A stretch of 23,540 bases of DNA, from NCBI GenBank assembly GCA_041908765.1, contig JAYREU010000025.1, positions 1 through 23,540 on the forward strand, read 5' to 3'. Origin of the DNA: CAYUST01 sp041908765. GTDB taxonomy: Bacteria > Patescibacteriota > Gracilibacteria > Absconditabacterales > Absconditicoccaceae. The position numbers were made by a program, and so were the translations under genes. Positions 1-7,000 of the stretch are shown here, in pieces. The notes below the pieces were generated by a model that was not told the DNA's origin, ran no database searches, and was given only the letters and a program-made list of their open reading frames with translations. Positions within the stretch are counted from its first letter, which is position 1. Each line of letters starts with the position of its first letter.

Positions 1-2
1 AG

Positions 3-767
3 AAAATACTTGATCGATATGCGAAGCACAAGAGGGTTTTGCCATGGAGAGATTCCTTCGATGGATACAAGGTGCTGGTCTCAGAAAGTATGTTGCAGCA
101 GACACAAGTAGACAGAGTGATCCCCAAGTTCAATGCATTTATGCAACGCCTGCCTACTATGAACGATTTGGCAGAAGTAGACAAAGTGACCTTGCTTACG
201 TTGTGGTCGGGTTTGGGGTTCAATGCGAGAGCACTGCGTTTGCAACAATGTGCACAGGAAGTATGCACGCGCTTCGGTGGTAAATTGCCCAAAGATCGTG
301 ATGTCTTACTTTCTTTGCCAGGGATAGGACCGTATACATCAGCATCACTCTTGGCGTTTACCTACAACATAGCAGCTCCGGTCATAGATACCAATATCAG
401 AAGAGTGTTGTTGCACGAACTCCAAATTGAGGAACCAAGTACCCTCCAAGAGCGAGAGGCGCTTGCACTCGCATGCATCCCTGAGTGAAAATCAAATGAT
501 CGACATAATGCGTTGATGGATTATGGCTCTTTGATAGCTACTGCTAAGCGTACATGAATCAAACCATTGTCCAAACAATCCACCTTTTCATGATCAGTCA
601 GACAGGCGAGAGGACAGATTCTCAAATCACTGTTGGCGCATGGTCATCTTTCTCAAAAGCAGTTGCTCGACCTCATTCCACATCAACATCTCGAAAGAGC
701 ACTGGCGACGTTGATCAAAGAGGGGACGATTGTGTTGGAGAAGAGGAAGTATGGGATAAAGAGATAG
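3..767 (+). CDS. mutY: A/G-specific adenine glycosylase, MutY-like, Fe-S-less (5' partial)
   Basis: Base-excision repair glycosylase of the HhH-GPD family, expected to remove adenine mispaired with 8-oxoguanine. The reading frame is already open at base 3, so the N-terminus lies outside the window. Visible motifs are LPWRDS near the start, SESMLQQTQV (equivalent to the catalytic-Glu helix of MutY), the helix-hairpin-helix LPGIGPYTSASL, and VIDTNIRRVL, which carries the catalytic Asp. Three in-frame TGA codons (486, 555, 591) are read as Gly, and the frame then ends at TAG 765. After the GPD domain the usual four-Cys [4Fe-4S] loop is missing. The sequence instead runs ALMDYGSLIATAKRTG, then KPLSKQSTFSGSVRQ, a pattern I recall from short cluster-less MutY relatives, and ends with a small helical tail that may be winged-helix-like. 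The family call is firm. The exact substrate is inferred. Confidence 0.85.
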
Positions 768-782
768 AGATTGTTTTTATTT

Positions 783-860
783 CCTCCCTGTCAAGGGGGG
801 ATTATGGGGGGTTTTGTTAACAGAAATAAACCCCCTCTCACTCCCCCTTGTCAGGGGGAG
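783..860. repeat. GC-rich imperfect inverted repeat downstream of mutY
   Basis: The left arm (about 783-812, CTCCCTGTCAAGGGGGG and following G run) is the imperfect reverse complement of the right arm (about 830-860, CCCCCTCTCACTCCCCCTTG and following bases). About 17 bases separate the arms. It begins 15 bases after the mutY stop codon, so it may act as a transcription terminator or be a small dispersed palindromic element. Its G/C runs contrast strongly with the AT-rich sequence that follows. Confidence 0.7.
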
Positions 861-879
861 AACCGTACATTTACAATAT

Positions 880-908
880 TTGACAAAATATAAATAATTA
901 TGTATAAT
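880..908 (+). promoter_or_regulatory. Consensus sigma-70-type promoter
   Basis: TTGACA at 880-885 and TATAAT at 903-908 are separated by exactly 17 bases, a perfect match to the bacterial housekeeping consensus. No protein gene follows for about 650 bases. The first strong terminator downstream is at 1222-1248. Transcription would start near 915. Confidence 0.8.
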
Positions 909-914
909 ATATTT

Positions 915-1248
915 GCGGTGCATGTGTAGGTTGTGACGAGCGATACGATTCATTTACATCTCCAAAAAAATTTTATGCAAATAAAATTTTATGGTTGATG
1001 TAATTGTGCCAATCCCTTGTGGATTGGTATGCCTCACTTAGTTGCATTACAAACCTGGCTACACATCGTAATACCGATGGCGCTTGTATAGGTATTGAGA
1101 GAAACATGATGTGCTGAGTCCTTTTTGACAGTAGTGTCGTGGCATGAAGATGCGTTCTTATTGGCGTCTGACTGATCTTTCGATGTACTATCGTGCTAGT
1201 TCTATTCAAAAACAAAATTAAGACGATCCGTTATGCGGGTCGTTTTTT
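915..1248 (+). ncRNA. Candidate structured RNA gene of about 330 nt, family unknown
   Basis: A perfect promoter (880-908) leads into about 330 bases without a convincing ORF, ending in a hairpin plus T run (1222-1248). The interval holds mutually compatible helices. ATGTGTAG followed by GTT near 919-931 can pair with AAC and CTACACAT near 1052-1066. TGTAAT (999-1004) pairs with ATTACA (1046-1051). Inside them, TGCCAATCC (1007-1015) pairs with GGATTGGTA (1021-1029). A 10-bp AT-rich hairpin lies at 967-990. I looked for the conserved cores of RNase P RNA, tmRNA, SRP RNA and 5S rRNA and did not find them. A covariance-model search would decide whether it belongs to a known family. The transcription unit is well supported; its identity is unknown. 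Confidence 0.5.
1222..1248 (+). terminator. Rho-independent terminator
   Basis: GACGATCCG (1222-1230) pairs with CGGGTCGTT (1236-1244), with two G-U pairs, around a 5-base loop. A run of T at 1243-1248 follows. It closes the RNA-like unit that starts near 915. Confidence 0.8.
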
Positions 1249-1260
1249 GATAAAATACTA

Positions 1261-1288
1261 TTGACTTTTCATAAAAAATACATATAAT
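1261..1288 (+). promoter_or_regulatory. Sigma-70-type promoter of second RNA-like unit
   Basis: TTGACT at 1261-1266 and TATAAT at 1283-1288 are 16 bases apart. It lies directly after the previous terminator, and transcription would start near 1295. Like the promoter at 880 it carries TTGAC and TATAAT rather than the TTGC/TATACT form seen before protein genes in this window. Confidence 0.75.
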
Positions 1289-1294
1289 ACATTA

Positions 1295-1465
1295 GAAAAA
1301 CTCTTACAAATGGTAATCTTTTATGGCATCCTCATGACTATTGAGGACATGCTGAATTGGGACAACGCATAGTCGTTGCCCATAGGAAAAAGCCAAACGA
1401 AGCTTCCGGAAGTTAAGTATGGAAGCCTCTGGTGAGTCTGCTTGGAATTCAAGCAGACTTTTTTT
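1295..1465 (+). ncRNA. Candidate structured RNA gene of about 170 nt, family unknown
   Basis: A second promoter-to-terminator unit without an ORF. It can fold into four consecutive hairpins: GCATCCTCA/TGAGGACATGC (1326-1352), GGGACAACG/CGTTGCCC (1359-1381), GCTTCC/GGAAGC (1402-1426) and the terminator stem (1435-1459). The CGGAAGTTAAG string at 1407-1417 resembles a conserved stretch of 5S rRNA, but the rest does not fold like 5S. The next protein gene (1565) has its own promoter, so this is more likely a free RNA than a leader, although an attenuated leader or riboswitch for that gene cannot be excluded. The length would suit a 6S-type RNA, but I see no long closing stem with a central bubble. 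Confidence 0.45.
1435..1465 (+). terminator. Strong rho-independent terminator
   Basis: AGTCTGCTTG (1435-1444) pairs perfectly with CAAGCAGACT (1450-1459) around a 5-base loop, followed by a T run to 1465. Confidence 0.85.
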
Positions 1466-1505
1466 GATCAATTTTTCAGGGGTTTTTTAATTCACGCATC
1501 AAAAC

Positions 1506-1534
1506 TTGCAACTTTGTAGTAAAACAAGTATACT
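1506..1534 (+). promoter_or_regulatory. Promoter of the gene at 1565
   Basis: TTGCAA at 1506-1511 and TATACT at 1529-1534 are 17 bases apart. The first of five promoters in the window with the TTGCnn/TATACT pattern. Confidence 0.65.
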
Positions 1535-1564
1535 TACTTATTATTTAATGTTTAAAAAACTGCT

Positions 1565-1915
1565 ATGGCTGAAAACGCAAGAAATGCTGGTATTACCCTA
1601 GATAACGACTGTCTTACCCAAGGGAGTTGTCGTTTGGATATCTACCAAACGTTGGGTATCAGAGAAGATAGTCCTGAGAATAGCACCCAGATTTTTGTTC
1701 AGGATGCTATTTTGGGAGCGACGTTTTTCATCGGTACTATGGCGACGATTGGGATGATTATTTCAGGGTTGATGACGGTGTTTGCTGGTGCAGATGAGAG
1801 TATGTATGCCAAAGGAAGAAAGTGATTTGTCTATTCTATCATAGGGTTGTTGTTGTCTATTTTCAGTTACACGTTGATTAGATTTATTCAGTATATTGCG
1901 CAAGGACAGAACTAG
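1565..1915 (+). CDS. Small two-helix membrane protein, VirB2/TrbC-like
   Basis: A 116-residue protein when TGA 1823 is read as Gly; it stops at TAG 1913. The N-terminal 50 residues are polar and hold a Cys pair (DNDCLTQGSCRLD). Two hydrophobic helices follow (about residues 55-78 and 87-108), separated by a short charged loop around GADESMYAKGRKG. A helix, a short polar loop with Lys/Arg, then a second helix is the layout of the VirB2/TrbC pilin-like proteins that are common in CPR genomes. The two proteins at 15295 and 15795 share it. No clear signal peptide is visible. It stands 28-70 bases before tsaB and may share its transcript. The membrane topology is well supported; the pilin relationship is inferred from architecture only. 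Confidence 0.7.
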
Positions 1916-1985
1916 GACGTGAGTCCCGCGTTGTATTTTGGAGATGATTTTGTATAGTCACCAATATTTATTTGTGACGGAGTAT

Positions 1986-2585
1986 ATGTTGTTTGTGCAT
2001 CTAGCGCGTGAAGAACTCGTTATTAGTTGTGACGGAGTGACCGAATACATCCCATATATTGATCTCGAGAGAGTCTTGCCTGCCAAGATAGTTGCTTGCG
2101 TAGAACGTTTTGCACCCACCTCGTGTTGCGTCATCAATGGACCCTGAGGATTCACCCCCTTGAGAATCGGTACCGTGATTATCAACCTCCTCCAACAATA
2201 TACCACGCAGATGCAACTTTTCCCTGTATCCAAAATCGACCTCTATCGTCACGCAGTGGCGCAAACATTTCTGCCTCCTACGGGCATACTTTGAATAGGG
2301 CAAAAGAAAAATATGTTGTTGTTTGCTTTTGCAAACGACCAGCGATCACTGATTTCCTCTGAAAATTATGCGGATGCGTTACCCGTATCTTACTTTGTCG
2401 ACCGAGTAGTTGAGCACCCGCTTCTCGAACTGACTGATCCCCACGCACGTGTGACGCGAACGTTTACCAATAATGCGATTCATCTTATCTACCAATGAAA
2501 AACGTTGGAGATTGCCCCCACAGCAATGGCTTCAGCACAACAACGAGTCTTCCCAGAATATCTTTTGGAACCGAGTATCGGGTAG
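1986..2585 (+). CDS. tsaB: TsaB-like tRNA threonylcarbamoyladenosine biosynthesis protein
   Basis: TsaB is the catalytically inactive partner of TsaD in the complex that makes t6A at position 37 of ANN-decoding tRNAs. Here a 199-residue protein forms when TGA at 2148, 2292 and 2496 are read as Gly; it stops at TAG 2583. The signature is NGPGGFTPLRIG (about residues 51-62), matching the family pattern GPGSFTGLRIG, with its second glycine of GPGG supplied by a UGA. The start is uncertain. ATG 1986 follows GGAG by 3 bases and gives an N-terminus MLFVHLAREELVIS that fits the first strands of the fold. ATG 1944 would add 14 residues. The Ser to Gly and Gly to Pro changes in the motif show a divergent copy. 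It is convergent with the glycosyltransferase, with a MITE-like repeat between them. Confidence 0.75.
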
Positions 2586-2588
2586 CCC

Positions 2589-2711
2589 TCGTCATTCTGA
2601 GCGCAGCGAAGAATCCAGGAAACGTTTTTCTCTGATGTTCACGTTAATTTTTATTGAAATGTTCTCCTGGATTCTTCACCCACTCGCTTTGCTCGGGGCT
2701 CAGAATGACGA
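2589..2711. mobile_element. MITE-like inverted repeat (TCATTCTGAGC family)
   Basis: The terminal inverted repeats TCGTCATTCTGAG (2589-2601) and CTCAGAATGACGA (2699-2711) are perfect over 13 bases. The match resumes inward, with GAAGAATCCAGGA (2608-2620) against TCCTGGATTCTTC (2665-2677). The right arm carries extra bases in between, and the whole element is about 123 bp with no coding capacity. Elements with the GTCATTCTGAGC...GAAGAATCC ends are, from general knowledge, widespread in many bacteria. It fills the convergent gap, beginning 4 bases after the tsaB stop and ending 3 bases before the glycosyltransferase stop. Confidence 0.8.
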
Positions 2712-2714
2712 TAC

Positions 2715-3842
2715 TTACTTCCACTCCACCCGTGTCTGCTCATAACGAGCACGGAAGGATTCTTGAATCTGTTTTCTGTCTCGTTGCTTGGAGGTGAAGC
2801 GTTCTCGACCCTTGAGTAATGAGACTTGATCTTTGGCGTTGACGAGGATGCCACCATCTTTTCAGACGAGTTCGGGAGTTGCTCCAGCAGCATATCATAG
2901 TACTGGTACACCACATGAAAGCGCTTCCATAGTAGCTAATCACGCACTTTCTTTGGCAATATTGATGAGACCACGGGCATGACGCAGGACATCCATCTTG
3001 GTTTCTGGATCATCGAGTTGTCCCAAGAAAATTACCGTAGGTCCTGCGAGTGATTTGAGATAGCCTTCATCTGGTCCGGATCCAATCAACAACAAAGGCA
3101 TCTGTGTTGCATTTGCCAGCAAGATAATGCGATCTACTTCTCTCACAAATCTGACGAGTCTGCCAATAAACACCATATATTCTTTGGGAGTTTCTACTAC
3201 TTCACCACTCAAGAAGAGATGGTTGATGCGTGGATAGGCTACTTCAGAACTAAGATTATAATATTTGTGCGCACATGATGCTGTGTAGTGACTATTGGTA
3301 TAGATAGGATCATACATTCTTGGCTGCTTGTCCCATTTTCTCAAATAACGCGCGAGTGGCACGAAAATCCAGCGTTGTCGTGGGCGAAGTTTTTCGATAT
3401 ACTCATTATAATTTTCTCGAATATACTGCATAGGAGAATGCAGATAGAGCATGGTGGGTGGAAAACGAGTTGCATCTGTGGGGACAATATTTTTGACGCC
3501 TGCAAATGAAGAAATGACGACGCGGTCAGGTGCGTAGCGACGTATCTTCCAGCGTAAGAGCATGACGAGGAAAGGGAGAATGACGATAGTATTACGATAA
3601 TCGCTGAGGACGTTCAAAAAGGGAATGCGCAATGCATGTACCCAAACCAAAAAACGAGCGAGCCAGATGGGGAACGCGGTGACTACCTTGTATTTTTTGT
3701 GATGTATAGTGAGGGTATGCTGGGTAGAGAGGAGACAGAAAATGTGTGCGTGTTGGTGAGGGATGGTCTGTACCAGGTCGCGAAAGACGGCTTCTGCACC
3801 TGCTGGATTAATTCGTCGATCGTGTACGAAAGCTACTTTCAT
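2715..3842 (-). CDS. Glycosyltransferase, GT-B fold, family 4-like
   Basis: A 375-residue enzyme likely to transfer a sugar from a nucleotide donor to a glycan or lipid in envelope biosynthesis. It starts at ATG 3842 (MKVAFVHDRRINPAGAEAVF, a GT-B first strand followed by the Gly-rich acceptor loop). Domain 2 begins near EYMVFIGRLVR and LLLIGSGPDE. The donor-site E-x7-E motif is E298-SAG-LATM-E306. Its Gly301 is encoded by TGA (2940-2942), and two more TGA codons give Gly316 and Gly327 in CGVPVLG and ELVGKDGG. Without UGA=Gly the protein would lose its whole donor-site end. It stops at TAA 2715-2717. The C-terminus is polar and basic. No Shine-Dalgarno is visible. Donor and acceptor cannot be read from sequence. 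Confidence 0.85.
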
Positions 3843-3883
3843 CAATGAGTACAAATAAAAAGATTACGTACTTCTTCTTCACG

Positions 3884-3911
3884 AGTGTACCTATTCTTTT
3901 TCAAAGTGCAA
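3884..3911 (-). promoter_or_regulatory. Putative promoter of the glycosyltransferase
   Basis: On the minus strand TTGCAC (3906-3911) and TACACT (3884-3889) are 16 bases apart, about 42 bases before the ATG. It matches the TTGC-type promoters on the plus strand, with a weaker -10 box. Confidence 0.4.
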
Positions 3912-3969
3912 TTGTTTTAAAATATTCTCCCTTAAAAGCTCATTTTAGCCAAAAACATACCTTCTTTTT

Positions 3970-3998
3970 TTGCTTTTTATGGTCAAAAAAGATATACT
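3970..3998 (+). promoter_or_regulatory. Promoter of the giant gene at 4078
   Basis: TTGCTT at 3970-3975 and TATACT at 3993-3998 are 17 bases apart, giving an untranslated leader of about 73 bases. Confidence 0.65.
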
Positions 3999-4077
3999 TT
4001 GGAAGAGAAAATCAATGGTAAAAGCATGTTAAATATATAGCATTGAAATTGTCCATATCTTTATCTTGTGTGTACGT

Positions 4078-7000
4078 ATGGTTGTTGCACGTTCCAAGCC
4101 ATCTGAGTCAGCAGAACATAAGGGGTCTCACCCAAAGACGCCACGTTTCAATTCGTTGGTTTTTTTGCAAGAAGTGATGTTGATGCAACAGGCGAATACA
4201 CAGCAAGGTCTGACCGTACAGCCTTGGGAAATACATACGAAGATGCAAACTTGGTTGGAGCAACAGGGCAAAAAGGAACTACTCATTGAACTCAATAAGC
4301 GACTTCTCGAAACAGGTAAACAAACATGTTCACTCGCAGATATTGCGCATTTGGAGGTGTCTGTAGAGGATATTTTGTCACCACAGTGGCAACAACATGC
4401 TGAAGACAAGCTTTCTGAAACCAACAAAAAAGGCCTTGCGTTGGTTCTTACGCACCAACTTACACACCATCTCACGTCAGATGAGAAAACGCAATGGAGT
4501 CGTTTGTTGAAGCAGGAGTGATTTCCCACCTCGTTAGCCACCTTTACGCACTACGATGCACATTTTGAAAAGATCACAGAACTCTTTGATACATTTTTGG
4601 CGTGACTAGATCCTACGAGAGCACAAGAGATATATACCACAACTACCGATCAAAAAATTTCCAATCAAACTATCTTGCAGGAATTCTCACGTTTTGGTAT
4701 CACCGATGCAACCACCTTCAATCTCTTGAACCACCTAGTTGAAGAAGAAGTAGCGCAGGGGGAGTGGCAACATAATTTACGTGATGCGCAACAAGAGCTT
4801 CAGAACTCCAAACAATTTGTCCAACATATGCCAGGAGGAAGAGCGCTTTTGACGACCTTTCCTTTGGATACTTTTTTCAAAGCGCATCCTGAAATACAAG
4901 AAAAAACAAAAGACACCAAAGCACTTTTCCTCGCCTATGCACAATGGGTGGGCACCCAAGACAAACCAGTGGGCAACGCCTTAGAAAGTGTAGCAGCTGA
5001 ACGAGGTGCTTCAGAACTTTCTCCTCACACCCAAGAGGTTATTTTGTCATGGTTGTGTAATGCCCACCAACTCTTTTTTACCCAACAATGAGGCAAAGAC
5101 CTGCTCGCAGGTATGGCACAAGGTCGCATTTCGGGTGAGCAACTCGCACCACATTATAGTGCATATCTTGCACAATTGTATGATCCCACACAGCTCCACG
5201 TCGATATACCTATCAATGATCACGAGCAGGGGACCATCGTTTTCAAAAAGAAAACCTTGCAAATTGATCGACACGAACTTGATACGCTTGCACATCTCAC
5301 CAACGCACTACGTTGCACATGGGAGATTGATGTTGCGAAATCTTCTGTACCACTCGCCTATATCTTGCCTCGTCAAACAATGCAGCTGAATGAAGCGCAC
5401 GATAGTACTGGCAAACCAACCAGAATTTTCCCACAATTGACTTACACGCTAACTTCCAAAAATACCCAATCCTCATACCAAGGTATGTTGGCATTGTTGA
5501 GTGAACCACAGGGAGCAGTTGGTGTTTTCTCACCTGACGACTACCAAGATTATTATCGAGGGCATACTGACGAAGAGCCTCAGCCACAGCATGTTATTGC
5601 CAAAGAGGACATCAAAGCATATACTTTTGATCTTGTGCCAGGACAAACATATCGTGTTTCCTCATCTGCTACGCAACCAGATCCATGGGCAGAATTACAC
5701 TTGATACAAATGCAAGCTATGAGTACTGGAGGTATCGAACTACATGAAGCAGGAGAACTAGCTGATCCTGAGGAAGTATTTGCTGCACCACAATCCTCAC
5801 TTGAATCAAAAATCCCCAAGTTCTTCGCCAGTAGATTTATAGGTGACGAAGATATTCCTGCAGAGATTTTGGAGCTCTGGCATCAACGCTATCCGCAGTG
5901 AGCACCACTACCCAAGGCATGGATTGCTCAAGGTATCATCGCATTCAACAAAACATACTTTGAGCAAAAATATAATCTTACTATCACTGATATTCCCCGT
6001 CGTATCAATGGGCTGGAAGTCAAAGAGTGGATCAAACAAGATCCAGCAAACAAAGCACTATGGTATGATCACATCTTGCCAGAGCTTACTGCGCTCAAGT
6101 CACATGAGGTGACGCATAGATTACTTACGTTCAATCAGGTGGCGACGGAGCATCCTTTCGAACTAAAAGATGTGTTTGGCAAACAACTTATGATTGATCA
6201 AGAAACGTTGTGTGGGATAGCAGAAGGACGTTTTCCTATTACCATGGATGAGAAAACACAGGAGAAATTTGTAACTCTTCCACCAGCTAATCAAAAAGTA
6301 TCGCTCGGCAGTATAGAATCTCACATTGCACGTTTTATTCCCTGATTTACTTTCGATAGTGTCAAACGTCTCGATACCAAGCATCTCGATGCGTACGAAA
6401 AAGACGAGACAAGTTTGGCGGATTTATGGGAGACAGCAACGTTGCGTGATGCTGTAGATACCATTCATAGAGATATGCCACTACTGCTTACCTGAATCAA
6501 TCGTCTAAACACCGTGAGTACTGACCTCCAAAGACTCACTGCAGATTTGCTCAAACAGGCTAAGAAGTGAACACCACTACAAAAGCTTGTGGAAGCAGAT
6601 GCAGCCTCTAGACAAGCTTCGAGAAAGTTTGCTCGTGATATGGATATTTTGACTAACGATAGAGCAACGGCTACAGAGTTGGTCAAAAAACAACAAGATA
6701 TGCTCAAGAATTTTGATAAATATATAGATACAATTGAGCATCACATGAACCAAATTCATTCTGTGCTGAGACAAGTAGATCTTGATCCAGCTGAGAAGAC
6801 GCGTATTGGAAACGTCCTCGAAACTCAAGCAACACAAATGCTCGACATATATCGTACCTACTATGATTTCTTGACTGCCAAGAACAATGTGACCGAGGAC
6901 AAAAAGGATCCTTTGCGAGCAGACGAACGCAAACGTATCGCTTCTGCATATCGAGCTAGAATTCGTGAGAGAGAACGTGAGCTGACTGCAAGGTATGGTA

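Noticed and set aside
486..767. mutY as a pseudogene broken by stops
   Set aside because: The interrupting codons are all TGA, and the protein continues with family-like sequence to a TAG.
990..1040. Short ORF starting at ATG near 991 inside the first RNA unit
   Set aside because: Only 16 codons, no ribosome-binding site, and it overlaps well-paired helices.
915..1248. tmRNA or RNase P RNA
   Set aside because: No tRNA-like 3' end with a GTTC T-loop and no GAGGAAAGTCC-type core were found on either strand.
1380..1440. 5S rRNA-like string CGGAAGTTAAG
   Set aside because: Only this 11-base string matches; the flanking helices of 5S are absent and the unit ends in its own terminator hairpin after about 170 bases.
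2651..2943. Separate small minus-strand genes
   Set aside because: One is the C-terminal part of the glycosyltransferase after a UGA Gly codon, and the others read through the MITE-like repeat.
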